Counted from the first letter of the stretch, positions 22,164-35,087 are shown. The stretch: DNA of 64,000 bases from Bromus sterilis (GCA_950022295.1 OX465598.1:337975324-338039323), one strand, 5' to 3'. Made by a program: numbers and translations. The notes: generated by a model from the sequence alone, not told the origin.

Positions 22164-23550
22164 CAAATCGCACACCTACAGAGTCTACAATATCAGTCAT
22201 CACAAAATTGTTGAGAGTGTAGATGTGCGGTTTGATGAATCTGACGGCTCGCAAAGAGAGCACCTGCCACCTGTTCTAAATGAAGCTTCACCTGATGAAC
22301 AGATCAAGAAGATGGGTGCTGGTGATATCATACCCGTGGACCATCCTAATGAAACACACATACCCCCTGCTCCTGAAGAACACCCAAATCCTGAAGCAAA
22401 TGATCCTGAAGACGATCTTGATCCTGAGGCTCCTGAGACTCCTGAAGCACCTGAAGTTGATCCTAATGAGTCTGATGACAATGATTATGATTCACCTCAA
22501 GATCATCGACCTCGTCTTCCTCGAGTGGAGAATGAAGTTCAAGTCGACAAAATCCTTGTCGACGTCAACATACCAGGTTCTCTCACTCGTGCTAGAGCAA
22601 ATCGAATAGCTAACTTTTGTGGGCATTTCTCCTTTGTATTCATTTCAGAGCCCACCAAAGTTGTCGAGGCATTCCAAGAAGCGGAATGGATTCAAGCAAT
22701 GCAAGACGAACTTCTTCAGTTCAAACTGAATGATGTCTGGGAACTGGTCAAACGGCCTGATCCTCGAGTTCACAATATCATCAGAACGAAGTTGATATAC
22801 CGCAACAAAACTCGATGAAGATGGCCAAGTCATCAGGAACAAAGCTCGTCTTGTAGCGCAAGGATACACTCAAGTTGAGGGTATCGACTTCGGTGAAACC
22901 TTTGCTCCTGTTGCTAGGCTTGAATCCATTCGCATCATGCTTGCATTTGCTAACCATCATAATTTCAAGTTATATCAGATGGATGTGAAAAGTGCATTCC
23001 TCGATGGTAATAACGAGGAAGAAGTATATGTTTCTCAACCTCCAGGTTTTGAAGACTCGAAGAATCCTGACATGGTGTACAGATTGAAGAAATCTCTTTA
23101 CGGACTGAAGCAAGCCCCTCGGGCTTGGTATGACACACTAAGAGATTTACTCATCAGTAAGGGCTTCAAATCTGGTTCCCTCGATCCAACTCTTTTCATC
23201 AAACGTTATGATGATGCCTTATTCATATGTCAAATCTATGTTGATGACATTATATTTGGATGCACTAACAAGAAATACAGTGAAGAATTTACCTTCTTGA
23301 TGAGTGAGCAGTATCAGATGTCCATGATGGGCGAACTGAAGTTCTACTTAGGGCTTCAAATTCGCCAGCAACGCAATGACATCTTCATATCTTAGGAGAA
23401 GTACCTCAAGGAGTGCGTGAGAAATTCGGGATGCAAGACTGCAAAAGCATCAAGACACCGATGCCTACAAATGGACAACTCGGTCCTGATGAAAATTGCA
23501 AGGACTACGGTCAAAAGGTATACCGCTCCATGATAGGTTCTCTTCTATAT
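22164..23550 (+). pseudogene. pol: Copia reverse transcriptase region of element H
   Basis: Continues the integrase fragment at 8780-9013. First comes a variable acidic linker, Pro/Glu/Asp-rich (about 22225-22500), then the copia RT: WIQAMQDELLQFKLNDVWEL (22690), ARLVAQGYTQ (22843), FAPVARLESIRIMLA, QMDVKSAFLDG, YGLKQAPRAWYDTL, and the catalytic YVDDIIFG at about 23240. Damage: a frame change around 22205, another at about 22810, a stop at 23394-23396, and loss of frame after that. It is cut at 23550 by element E (TSD tatat at 23546-23550) and resumes at 36438. Confidence 0.9.
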
Positions 23551-25174
23551 TGATGTGCGAGGTAATGATAGTGATTTCTCGCCCTTCGTTGGTAAACCCC
23601 AAGTGGAAGGCGTGATGTACCACAGCAGCAAATTTCCCTCGGTGAAGATACCAAGGTTTGTCTCCAGTAGGACTCCGGAGATGATAAGTAGGTGTCAGCG
23701 GCGCAACTGACGCGGACCTGCACACAGACACGATAACTTTTTTCCCAACGAAGTTCAGAGACGTTGTCAATCTCTCCGGTCTTGTTGTTCACAAAGGATA
23801 AAACAGAAGGGATAATGATAGTAATTGAAAGTAAAAGCAGAAAAGTAAATGAGCGTGTAAACAGTGATGAGGATATGGACCGGGATACGTGATGTTCACT
23901 AGTGATGTCTCTCTCCCAAAAGACGATAATATTGCTATGCGAGGTAAACAAATTACAGAAAGGCAATTGACATGATTATGAACGCACCGCAATGCTAACT
24001 ATGCTACAAAAGAAAGGACGAGGCTCAAAAGCATGGGCAGTACGCCAAAATAAGTAGACCGAAATCCAACTGCATCTACTACTAATCATCCACCTTGAGA
24101 TATCTATCCAGAACATCTCGCTGGTATTAAGTTGCGAGCCCCACCCAAAGTGTAAACCCAAAGCAACAGACAACTGCATTAAAAAGAACTTTGCGTAAAG
24201 TAAACAATCCTTGTAACCGCGGTTACAAGCACTGTTGTTTTCCCCCTTGTGGCAACAGCACATCCCCTAGACTCATGTTTCTGTCACTCAAGCGTGTCAT
24301 CGGGGGGCATGAACCCACAGTCGAGCAAAACGTTCCCTCTTGGAGTCACTACCTACTACTTGGCCAAAGCAATAAACAGCAACGGAGAACATGCAAGAAT
24401 TACTTAGGAACAAAAATATAAGAGATAAGAACCAAATATATTACTCAATCACAATCTGAACATAATCTCATAATCCATCAGATCCTATCAAACTCAACAT
24501 AGAAATAGCGGAAATATTACAAAAGTCCCTCGATCATGTAGGGCAGCTCACGAGGTCTAAACCATGAAGATCAAAGAGGGGAGGAGAACATCACATAGCT
24601 ACTGATCACGGACCCATGGTCCAAGGAAAACTACTCACGAGACATCCGGGGAGCATCCATGGTGGAGAGGAGACTCCCGGAGGTCAATCCTCCCTCCGGC
24701 AGGGTGCCGGGAAGAGTTCTTCTGGTGCTTCCGATCTCGGAAGCGCGGCGGCGGCAGAACAGAGGCGAGTTTGCGAAATAGGGTTCTGTCTTCGGAGTTT
24801 CCCCGTGACGGAAAATAAATATGAGAAGGGGGGCAGCCAGAGGTGGACCAGGGGCCCCAGGCGCCCCCCTGGCGCGGACAGGGGTGGGCCGCGCCGGGTG
24901 GCCGGCCCCCTCTGGCCCCTCCCGGGCTCTTCTCGAAGCTTCCTGTACGCTGACTTTTCCTGTATTCTTCCCAGAATTTTTCTGGCACTTTTTATATAGG
25001 GGAAAACTGAAATAGAAAAACAACAAAAAACAGGAACTGGCACTGGGGTGCACTGAGTTAATTGGTTAGTCCAAATATGATCAAAAGTGTATGAAAGTGT
25101 ATCTATATCATAGCAATATCACACAAAACATGCATGGAGCAAGCAGAAATTATAGATACGTTTTGGACGTATCA
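23551..25174 (-). repeat. 3' LTR of element E
   Basis: 1624 bp; on the element strand it starts TGATACGTCCAAAACGTATC at 25174 and ends CTCGCACATCA at 23551. It retains the roughly 320 bp (about 24114-24435) missing from the 5' LTR. Confidence 0.92.
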
Positions 25175-26707
25175 ACATCCCCAAGGTTAATTCCTACTCG
25201 GCCTCGAGTAGGTAAATGATAACATCATAATTTATGTGCTGACATGCTAGCAACCATAAAAGAACTTTGAAGAATAAAGCAATCAAGGTTAGAGATTCAA
25301 TTCAAGTCATAACATGCAAGAGTCTATATTAGCATTGAAACAAGTAACAAAAGAACATTAGGTGCAAGAACTCTCGCTGTCCGTGACTCAAATGTCTCCA
25401 AATGGTGTTTGCGTGCAAGAAGGGGATAGGGAATACGAGAAAAAATTGTGTTGAGAACTCAATCTACTAAAGTTTCACACTTGGTCTTCTTTGGAATCTT
25501 ATCTTGACTCGTCCCCAAACCACTAGCCAGGTACAAGTCCATTTGATCCACTCCTTTTCGATATTTTGAGCACTCATGCAATGGATGAGCGTAAGCACAA
25601 GAGTTGACACTTAGGATGGCAAAGAGAGAAATATGGTGGAGGAGGAAGAGAAAAAAGGATCAGAAATATGGAACCAGTGGGGGTGCATCTAACTTTCTCG
25701 CTCATGAAGACCTAGAGCTCGTTTGAGGAGGCTCATCCTTGGAATATGCAAGCCAAGTTCTATAGTGTGAAGGTCCCCACATAGCTATATGCATAATGAT
25801 CATCTCTATGGAGTACAAGGATAGAGGAAGAAGTACTAGTGTGGATATCTCAAAAAGATAGTAGTGTTGCCCCTTTCTCTCTTTTTATTTCTTTTTCTCT
25901 TTTTCTATTTTTTTGTATTTTTTGTGGCCTCAATGGTTCTTTCTATTCAACTCTCATTTGTCCTCTTTGGGATCTTTTAATTGTGTCCACTTTGGGATCT
26001 TTTCCTCACTTATAAAGGGCAACACTCTATTTTACAAGAAGGTAAAGGAGATCTTTCACACTTTACAAGGTACTCAAAATCATAAAGAAGATATAACTAT
26101 CATGATGTATGCAATGTATGTCGATGCTAGTGTAGCAGGAACATGTATGACATGAAGATCAAGTCATGAAGAGGTGGAAGTTGCATGGCAATGTAACTCG
26201 GAAAGGCTATGGAAATGCCTTGATAGGTAGGTATGGTGGCTGTTTTGAGGAAAGATATAGGGAGGCTTATGATGACAGAGCGTATCATGCCAAGGGTTTG
26301 GATGTACCGGCGAAGGTGGACACCAACTCTCGGAGTGAGAAGAAGGCAATGCACGGCGCAGGAGAGGCTAGCAAAATATGGGAAGGTGGAAGTGTCAACT
26401 TTCACTACTTACATTAGTCCGAAGAACTCATGCACTTATTATCGGTAACTCTCAATCTAATAAGGAGGTTCACAAAGAGACAAGTACCCCGAGGAGGAGT
26501 GTATGGGGGTTTGGTTATCCTTGCGCATCCTTGACTCATGGTACGTGAGTGTTCTCTGATATTTGATCCCTCCAAAGAGCAGTGATCCATCTAGTAGCTA
26601 GAGTTCTCAACTAGTTTTGTAGGTTTTGAAAATACACACGGATTGCCCAAAATACGACACCTATCACTAATAGGCAAGAGCTCTTGACACCAAAAGTTCA
26701 AACATTA
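25175..26707 (-). other. 3' internal region of element E
   Basis: Non-coding 3' sequence; the polypurine tract lies next to the LTR (plus strand acatccccaaggtta at about 25175-25189). 25850-25930 is T-rich. 26455-26707 matches 1297-1553 of element B. It is cut at 26707 by F1. Confidence 0.78.
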
Positions 26708-28860
26708 TGTCAGAACCCTCTGTTAGGTAATGTGCTAGGATCAAATTCATCTTGCATCATGTTAAAATTTTCAAAAGAAATCATTGAAATTAAATTCAAA
26801 AGAAAAATGGGAGAAGGACCCCCCCCCAGATGAATTAATTCAAAAGGCCAGATAAAAAAATCTTCTCCAAAAATTCATGTTAGATTTTTGAAAAGTCTTA
26901 TAAATGAGTGTGATCACATATCAAGTGATGTGGGACCCACCCCATGCTCATGGATTTTTCAAATATTCAAACAGTGCCTTGGAATTAATCAAAAACCCCT
27001 ATTTGAATTTGAATTCAAATATTTTGAATTTCAAAAATGTTCAAACTCTGGATATGACTAGCTACTGGTCATGTAATGCCATATAAAAGATTTGAGCATT
27101 TATAAAAATGTCTAGCTAATTATTTAGCTAAGACAAAACTAATTACAGAAAAGAAAATTAGAAAAGAAGAACAGAAGCTTACCTGGGCAAAGAAGCCCGA
27201 CTAGCTCCCCCGCAGCCCACCTGGCCGGCCCAGCCCACCTGGAGCTCCCCTGTCGTCTTCCCCGGGCACGAGCACACTGCTGCGTGCCCGGCATGCCGCA
27301 GCTGCCGCGGTGGCAACCTCCCAGCCACGCCCCTGCATCCACCTCGACGCAGAGACGCCTGGAGACGCCCCGTTTCTTTTCCCCTCCCTCCAGAGCCACC
27401 TCCCCCTCCTCCCTCGCCGTGTTCGTCGTCGACGGAAGAAATCGCCGGAGCACGGAAGCGCCCCCGCATGGCCATTGACGCCGAGGGGCCCGCCCAAGAT
27501 GTCCAGGACGCGCGTCGTTCTCGTCTTCGTTGCCGTGCAGAAGTAATCAGGCTCGGAGCCACCGTAGCCGCCGCAATCGTCACCGGCGCCCCTCTGCCCT
27601 CCCCGACCTCGTCATCGCACTCAGGGTGAGCAGCAGCCCTTTTCCCCTCAACTAGCTAGCCCCCTCTCGCCCTCTAGCTCGATCCGCCATGGGAGCCGGG
27701 CAAGGTTGCCGCCGCGGTTGACCATACGCTCGCTCCCGTGCGCCTTCGTCCTCACCAACGCGTCCGTAGTACTCCTGGAGCCCCCAACAGCCCAACGCAC
27801 CCACGCACGCTTCACCCCGTGCTCGTTTTGCAAGCGTTGCTCAGAACCGAAGCTCCGGCCGCCGCCATGGTTGAAGACGACGTCGCCTGGAGCCTCCCCG
27901 ACGACGCCCGAGTAGCGCAGGCGATGCGGCTCGTCACGGGCCATCTTCTGGTGCCCTTGGCGCATGGAATGATGGTCGAGAACGTGATCCCGACATAGCG
28001 CCACCGCGTACAGGACCGCCGGCGTCAATCCGCCGGCCTGTCAGGCTAACCCCGGACTAATCACCCCTTTAATCCCCTCCCTAGTGACATTGACCTGTGG
28101 GCCCAGCCACACTAATCCCCCCCTTGTTAAGTTAAAATTAAATCTAATCATTTTAATTAAACAGTGAGAGGCTGACCAGTGGGTCCCAGCAGTCAGTGGA
28201 CCCCTGACGTCATGCTGAGGTCAAAATGACGCAGTAAAAGGTTTTCCAGAATAAAAAGAATTCAAGAAATTCCAGAAAATCCAGAAAAAGGCTGAAACTT
28301 TGGAAGTTCATAGAAAATTCATATCAACTCCAAATTGGACAAATAATATATGAAAAATGATCAGGAGAAAATATGCTATCCAAATATCCAACTTTCAACC
28401 ATGTTTGAGTTGAATTTAAAATGTGATCAGTAGCATTTGCTATTTGATTTAAATGGAATTAAATCAAATTCTTTTCAAATACTTTTGCAACTTGAACCAT
28501 GGCAACATACTACATTTCAATTACACATCAGAGGCATATCATACACATTTCAAAATAATTCAACTTGATCAAACAATGTCATATGCAACTTGGCTAAATT
28601 GAATTCAAATTGGAGTTTGAATTTGCAATTCAATTTGCAATATACTCCATTTAAATGGAATTGCTTCACACATCAAAGCATATACATCAAGTTTCAACCT
28701 TCAACCATGTGATTGTGCATTGTATTTACTTTGCTACCTTGTTTGTTGTTTGTCGAGTAGAGGTGGAACCGGAACAGGAGGTTGCCCCCTTCGTTGAAGA
28801 CCCCGAACCCGAACCTCGTCAGCAAGGCAAGCAAACCCCCATTGATCATGTCGATAAAAT
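26708..28860 (+). mobile_element. F1: 5' part of a long F-family LTR
   Basis: Starts tgtcagaaccctctgttagg and matches the first ~2.1 kb of F3 (60117-62235) in the same orientation, and F2 (34173-31997) in reverse. It ends abruptly after gtcgataaaat at 28860, where F3 continues cccacttcc. AT-rich flanks surround a GC-rich block (27180-28030) ending in a possible splice donor (cagggtgag, GT at 27626). No inner LTR end, PBS or partner LTR in this orientation remains. Confidence 0.85.
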
Positions 28861-29018
28861 ATACTAAGATACTACTACATCCTCACTAAATAAGACCACA
28901 GGCGGTCCCACTCATCTCCATCTCCATAGTAGTCCTCGTAAAAGTTACCCGCGTATCCCGGTAGCTGAAGGTGACCATCGGAAAACACGGAGGCCTGTGG
29001 ACCCTGATATCCATTTTG

Positions 29019-29687
29019 TCAAGGATGGGGCCTAGGTCCAGCGTAGGTTGGAAGAAGAGGACCACGGGGTGGAAAAATGCCTCCAATCTCGGGCCAAGCA
29101 ACTCGAGAAGGCATCTGAGTCCTCACAGGGTAGATAGCATCATACTCGACTGATCCAACACTGACGAAGGGTGCCAAGAGTGTCAGTGCTCGATACAGAC
29201 GAACACGGGTGGCGTGAAGCTCGAAACGGAGAGCGCGTGCATCACGATCTCGATCACTAGCAAACATAGCAGTCATCTGAAGTACTGGATCTTCTGCAGA
29301 ATGATCTGAGTAGAGTCCGGTGTAATACCCCTCTTCTCTTGGAAGTGCAGCAGGTATATAGCGGAACGAGGTCTCTCTCAGCATAGTGTGCTCCTCTCTC
29401 AGTAGTGTAATGCATGAATATGCAGCATCCTGCACAGCCATGTTCTCAGTCATGCCAATGCCATGTCCAAAGTGGATAGGCTGAGTGACTCCATTGTGGT
29501 GCGGGTAGATCCTGACAATGCAGTGGAACTGGGTCTGGTTGAAGTCAAGGAACTGCTCCTCGACGGTGTACTCAGGATACCATCGATATCCCACATAGGA
29601 CATCATCTCGATCAACGTGGCGGGATGGCCACGCACACCGAGGCACCTGGTCAAACGAACAATCTGCCGAGGGGGAAGATCTGCCAT
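29019..29687 (-). CDS. 222-aa ORF of F2, dsRNA-binding-domain-like
   Basis: The only sizeable ORF in the F2 internal region, starting 403 nt after the PBS. I do not recognise it as a known gag. Residues about 20-98 fit the alpha-beta-beta-beta-alpha layout of a double-stranded RNA-binding domain: helix HPATLIEMMSYVG, PEY, strand TQFHCIVRIYP, a third strand GVTQPIHF, then GHGIGMTENMAVQDAAY and LLREE. The G-x-G-[ST]...A...AA signature before the second helix is the best match. The usual Lys-Lys of that helix is replaced by Glu-Asn, so RNA binding may be weak or lost. Residues 100-222 are unrecognised and rich in Arg, Pro and Tyr. Most likely a retrotransposon-specific protein in the gag position; the domain call is an inference from pattern only. 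Confidence 0.55.
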   Translation of the reverse strand: MADLPPRQIVRLTRCLGVRGHPATLIEMMSYVGYRWYPEYTVEEQFLDFNQTQFHCIVRIYPHHNGVTQPIHFGHGIGMTENMAVQDAAYSCITLLREEHTMLRETSFRYIPAALPREEGYYTGLYSDHSAEDPVLQMTAMFASDRDRDARALRFELHATRVRLYRALTLLAPFVSVGSVEYDAIYPVRTQMPSRVAWPEIGGIFPPRGPLLPTYAGPRPHP

Positions 29688-30089
29688 CTGAAACAGAAAG
29701 AAGGAGTTTGCAAATGCATCAGATTATGAAGAAACTTGGAATGACTCGGACAGCATAACGGCTGTAATTGTAAGAAATGTCTTTTCTTGCAATGTAGAAA
29801 CAACACTTACATACGATGTAAGAAATCAGGAAGCACAACAACTCTAACGAAACAAACACAACCTTCCTACGGCTACAAGGAAGCAAACAACGAGATTTTC
29901 TATTCAGACATAGATGAGCCTAGTCCTATCTTCCCATAGAATAAGATGAGGGTGACTCAGAACTCAGAACGAAGGGGTAAGGAGAAAAAATAAGCCTTAC
30001 GTTGTTCCCTTATATACCCAGAGTAACTATATAACTATAGAAGGCTAGACTCGACTTCGGCCAAGGCTGCTAGTCCTACAGTCAGTCCT

Positions 30090-30101
30090 GCTCTGATACC
30101 A
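30090..30101 (-). other. Primer-binding site of F2 (initiator tRNA-Met type)
   Basis: The plus strand reads gctctgatacca; the element strand is tggtatcagagc, the common plant PBS for initiator tRNA-Met. It lies 4 nt inside the LTR end at 30106. Confidence 0.9.
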
Positions 30102-30105
30102 AGTC

Positions 30106-33100
30106 TGTCGGGACCCGGGGTTAGCGTATGCAAGTCCCGCTACGACATAGTCATATGGAGAGCCGAGAACCGTACCCACTTGTCTAAGAAGACAAGGCCA
30201 AGCACAGAACGTTCTCGGAAAGCATCGTACGTGAGGGGCATCCCATCCAGGCCGGATGATCAACTGAGATGGGTCCTCATCGTCCGCACACGAGTCTAAT
30301 GATATGGGTGATGAACTCCCATATTCAAAGACAAGTCGCCTCAACCATACTATCGACTATCTCATAACTCTTACATAGACTTACTCCAGCCCGATCACTT
30401 AGTCGGGGTCTAGGGCGGGCTCGATCATTCCACAAAGTGTGCACGAGACAGAGTCTCGAACAATCGCATCGCGATGCCCCAAGCTGCGCACATCTAAGGG
30501 CCACTTGGTGTATGAAAGACCTCCAGCCAAATCACAACTAAGGTCTCGAAAACCCATACAAAGACATGCATGTTATAAACATACACGCAGCACACATGCC
30601 TTGTATGAACAGCAGGTATCATTGCAATTCTCTACAAAGTATACATCTTATTGATAACTCTCAAAGAGTGCAAACAGAGATCACAAGCATGTGATCCAAC
30701 ATTACAACAACAATCGGAAGCAAAGTATGTCTGAGTACAGACAAGTTTAACAAATGGCTTAAGAAGCCTTATTTAAAAACAAGCTCTCCACGAGGGAACC
30801 AGTCGTCTGACTGGGACTAGACTAGCTTGATCTTCAGTCGTCGAGCTCGATGAAGAAGCCACCTTCGGGGTCAGTGGGTTCATCTAAAACATAGAATGAG
30901 CAAACGTGAGTACAAAGTCGTACTCAGCAAGACTTACATAGGAGCTATACTACTCATGCACATGTATCAAGGTAAAGGAAGGTGGGGTTTCACTTGCAGA
31001 AATGCCAGCTTTGACTTGGCTAGTCCTGAACTACGAGTACCAGACTTGAGGTAAGAAGCGTACACAAGTCCACTACTTTCTCCAACCAATTACACCACTA
31101 TGGTGCCTTCCTCGACTTCCCCACGAGAAAGCACGCCATAGCACTCACACTTATCTTGGTATGTTTTAGAAGTATCCAGTTCAAGTTGTCTAATAATCAA
31201 GCTAAGCTTTCCAAGCAGTCCTTAACCGCGGACGCGGCTATTCAAATAGTTTTGTTAACCCTGCAGGGGTGTACCGCTACACACACATGATCATCTGTTA
31301 CCGCCTTTGTACTCGACACCGTTCAAGAAGTGTCGGCGAGGATGCTCGCCACAACTGTTACCTCATAGCCTATCTAGTCCAAGAAAGCCGCCTACCTGGG
31401 TTGGCTACCACTATAGTGAACCCGGCCGGTTTACCGAAGTGGACCCAGATGATGTGTGCGTGGTGCGTAAGCCGGTCTCGAATGATCCGTTCTCTCACTT
31501 AGCAGCCAGGCCATAGACCTACCAGAACTCCGAACTATTGCGACATCTAGACATCGAAAGGGATGAGTTAATAGGTTGAGAGGGGTCAGTGAGCGCAATG
31601 TGTGGTTGTACTCTTCATCTTGGATCACCACACAAGAACTCGGACTTAGGGCGGTGTTCAACGAGAAAACCCACTGTGTACTCCTACACAGCCTCTCATC
31701 GTTCACCTTGTATTAGGGTAGATTCACCAACACCTTTCCACCAACATCATCATGATTACTACCATCCCGACTCACATAACAGTAACATCATTGTATCACT
31801 CTAAGCATGGAATAAGCAGTAACAATTGCAGGGGCCACATGATATCAATCAACTCCTACAGTTTCTAGGATTGTGGTTTTCCTACTACTGTGACAAATGA
31901 TAGGTCATGCAAAGGAATGGGTTCATCTATGCGGTAGAAACGTAGCATGGTAATCATCCTATACAATGCATAAGCGAGACATGAGAGGGAAGTGGGATTT
32001 TATCGACATGATCAATGGGGGTTTGCTTGCCTTGCTAACGAGGTTCGGGTTCGGGGTCTTCAACGAAGGGGGCAGCCTCCTGTTCCGGTTCAACCTCTAC
32101 TCGATAAACAGCAAACAAGGTAGCAAAGTAAATACAATGCACAATCACATGGTTGAAGGTTGAAACTTGATGTATATGCTTTGATGTGTGAAGCAATTCC
32201 ATTTAAATGGAGTATATTGCAAATTGAATTGCAAATTCAAACTCCAATTTGAATTCATTTTAGCCAAGTTTTCATTGACATTGTTTGATCAAGTTAAATC
32301 ATTTTGAAATGTGTATGATATGTCTCTGAAGTTCAAGTATAATGTGATATATTGATATGGTTCAAAATGCAAAAGCATTTGAAAAGAATTTGATTTAATT
32401 CCATTTAAATCAAATAGCAAATGCTACTGATCACATTTTAAAATCAACTCAAACATGGTTGAAAGTTAGATATTTTGATAGCTTATTTTATCCTGATCAT
32501 TTTTCATATATTATTTGTTAAATTTGGAGTTAATATGAATTTTCTATGAATTTCCAAAGTTTCAGCCCTTTTTTGGAATTTCTGGATTTATATAAATCAT
32601 TTATTCTAATTACTGCGTCAGACTTGCGCAAGGGTGACGTCAGGGGGGGTCTGACTTGTGGGGTCCAGTGGTCAGTCACAGTGGGGTTAATCCCTCTCTG
32701 TTTAAAAATAACATAGGGGTTAAGGGCTGGGGGTCCCACCTGTCATTGACCTGGGGTCAACTAACAGGGGGGTTTAGCCCCTAATCAGATGGCCTCGCCG
32801 GCGGCTAGCCGCCGGTGGCACCAATACGCGGCGGTGCACACAGGGAAGGGGGTTCCCGGCCACCATTTGGTGCGCCTCTTGTACCAATTTGCAGCCAGTG
32901 CAGTCGCACGTCGTAGGGAAGGTCCAGGCGACCTCGGGGGCCACCGGAGTGACGCCGGCGACGAGCGAAGGCGGCGACCGTGGCTCGACCGTGAGGTGAA
33001 ACTCGCTAGGAGGCGCGCCTGGGGGTGGGGCTGGGGTGGTTCGACGCAGTGGAGCACCGTGAGTGCAACTGACATGGCCTCGGGTTCGATTGCGTAGCGG

Positions 33101-34173
33101 TTGCTCGCCGATGACGACCGTGGCGGTGAGGTACTCCGGCTTCCATGGCAGAACACGAAGGAGACACGGATTGGGAGCTCAAGCAGAGGGGGTTTGACCA
33201 TGAGCTCACCAGGAACTCGACGGAGGTGGCGGCGAAGGCTAAGGTGGCTCGACGGCGACGAATTCGACGTCGATCTTCCTCAGCTCCGGCGAGAAGGAAA
33301 CGACGATTGCGGCGGCTCCTTGATCAATTAGGTCACCATCTTCAACGGCTTGGCGTGGACGACGACGTAGCGCGAGGGGGACACGGTCTCCGGGCTTCTC
33401 TCCGGCGTTGTCTGCGGTTCCTCACGGCGGCGAACGGCGGATGCTCTCGGGGAAGAAGGGGATGAGCGGCAGAGTGCGCGAGAGCGAGGGGAAAGGGGTG
33501 AAGAGTGTCGAGGGCGACCACGGCTCTCTCCTGGACAGGTTGGAAGAGGTAGGGAGGCATCTGCGTGGCCTGCCCGTCGTCGGCGGCCTCGGCATGCCGG
33601 CCACCGAGCTTCTTGTCGTCGTGGAGGTAGACGACAAGAGCTAGGTGGGCTGGGCTAGGTCGGTTTGGAGGCTGGGGGTTAAGTTGGGCTGCTTCCAGGT
33701 GAGCCCCTTTTTCCTTTTTCCTTTCTGTTTTCTTTTCTGACATTTGTTTTAGCTAGCAAAAATAAATACCTAGCCATTTTCTAAAATGCTGAAACTTTTT
33801 ATATGGCCTCATAATAATGTAGACTAGCCACTTGTAAAGTTTGGCACTTTTAAAATTCAAATAATTTAAATCTTAACTCAAATAGGGGTTTTTGATTAAT
33901 TCCAAGGCACTGTTTGAATATTTGAAAAATCCATGAGCATGGGGTGGGTCCCACATCACTTGATATGTGATCACACTCATTTATAAGACTTTTCAAAAAT
34001 CTAACATCAATTTTTGGAGAAGATTTTTATCTGTCCTTTTGAAAAATTCATCTGGGGGGGTTCCTTCTCCCATTTTGCTTTTGAATTTGATTTCAATGAT
34101 TTCTTTTGAAATTTTTAACATGATGCAAGTGACTTGTTAACCCTAGCACATTACCTAACAGAGGGTTCTGACA
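30106..34173 (-). repeat. 5' LTR of F2 (4.07 kb)
   Basis: On the element strand it starts TGTCAGAACCC at 34173 and ends GGGTCCCGACA at 30106. GC-rich block at 33700-32770; AT-rich elsewhere. Two short coding-like segments are conserved with F1 and F3: one around 32110-31997, here with an in-frame TAG, and one at 30883-30834 ending EGGFFIELDD-stop. Very long for a plant LTR. Confidence 0.85.
30834..30883 (-). other. Conserved exon-like segment in F2 LTR
   Basis: 50 bp preceded by a tag acceptor-like site (cta at 30884-30886 on plus) and ending in TGA. It reads EPTDPEGGFFIELDD. The F3 copy (63355-63404) has the same length, acceptor and stop, with only DA for EP at the start and a synonymous Leu codon change. 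Confidence 0.5.
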
Positions 34174-34949
34174 CAAGATCATCAAAAAGCTCTTCAATTG
34201 TACAACTAGTCTTAAGAGGTCTTTCAAATAAAGGCCTAATGAAGATACTTCTAGGGAGAAAACCAAAAGGCGGAAAATCAATGGAAGATTCATTTATAGA
34301 ATTATCAAAGAGAGGTATTTCTTCCAAAGTTTTCACGGTTTCAACTTCTTTGGCAATAGGTGGTTTATTTTTAGGTCGGGGAACCTTAGGGACATAATTG
34401 AACTTAGGTTCCCTTCTTGCCGAAGTCTCTACCTTTTTTGGTTTGATTGAGGAGAAAGTAGTTCCTAGAGTGTTAATGATTTCCTCAATCTTATCAATCC
34501 TAGAAGGATCCGTATCACGGGATTTGATGACCTCCAAAGTTTTAATAATTTTAAGCATGGAGTTATCAAGCCTATTCAAATTCCCTTGAATCTTGCGATC
34601 CAACTCATTTATCCTAGTTATACTTGGTATTTCTAACTCTATCTTTTCGAGTTTCTTCATAATGTGAAATAGAGTTATATCTTCTTGCATGCTAGCAATA
34701 GGGAGATTTCCAACAAGATTTTCAATAACATTAAGATACTCCCAAGTCGGGGCTTCTAGAAAATTCCCATTGATAGCAGTATCTAATATGAACCTATTAA
34801 AAATTTCTAAGCAAGATAGTAATGGATTGCTTCTTGGTGGCTCTTTTTTGAGAATCATTAATTCTATACCAAGAATATTTTAAACTTTCTCCACCTTTTT
34901 GTTTAAAGGTGAGAACCTCTGTCTCAACAAAGGCAAAAGGGCCAGACAT
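34174..34949 (-). pseudogene. gag-like ORF of element E, truncated
   Basis: Homologue of the element A protein: MSGPFAFVETE at 34949, SWYRINDSQKRATKKQSI, then NRFILDTAING (about 34795) through IEELFDDL at 34174. Relative to A, about 20 bp are missing near 34797 (between cctatt and aaaaattt), which breaks the frame after LLRNF. The 3' end is replaced by F2. Inactive. Confidence 0.78.
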
Positions 34950-35087
34950 AATGACAACTAGCAAGATAAATAATTTTTTTGTAAATTTTGATAAAAGACA
35001 CATAGATAAAAACTGAAAGGTAAACTAACAAGACTAAAAAACAAAGGTAAAGGGTAGTGTGTAACTCCCCTATCTTAGCACTCGGAG

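Larger units (their letters stand above)
28861..34173 (-). mobile_element. F2: long-LTR retrotransposon, 3' LTR lost
   Basis: A minus-strand element: a complete 4068-bp 5' LTR (34173-30106), a tRNA-Met type PBS, and 1.2 kb of internal sequence with one ORF (29687-29019). The internal region is joined directly to F1 at 28860/28861, so its 3' part and 3' LTR are missing. Flanking bases are caaga on the right and catta left of F1, so there is no TSD across the F1-F2 block. No RT or integrase, so it is non-autonomous as seen. Superfamily undetermined. Confidence 0.82.

Noticed and set aside
27179..27583. GC-rich overlapping frames (also around 33342-33743 and 60521-61117)
   Set aside because: Frames are open because of high GC and are not the same between the F1, F2 and F3 copies. 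They are treated as LTR sequence, not genes.
26708..34173. DNA transposon with long terminal inverted repeats
   Set aside because: The inner boundary of F2 has a tRNA-Met primer-binding site and TG...CA LTR ends, no transposase is present, and the block has no TSD. Two LTR elements in opposite orientation explain it better.
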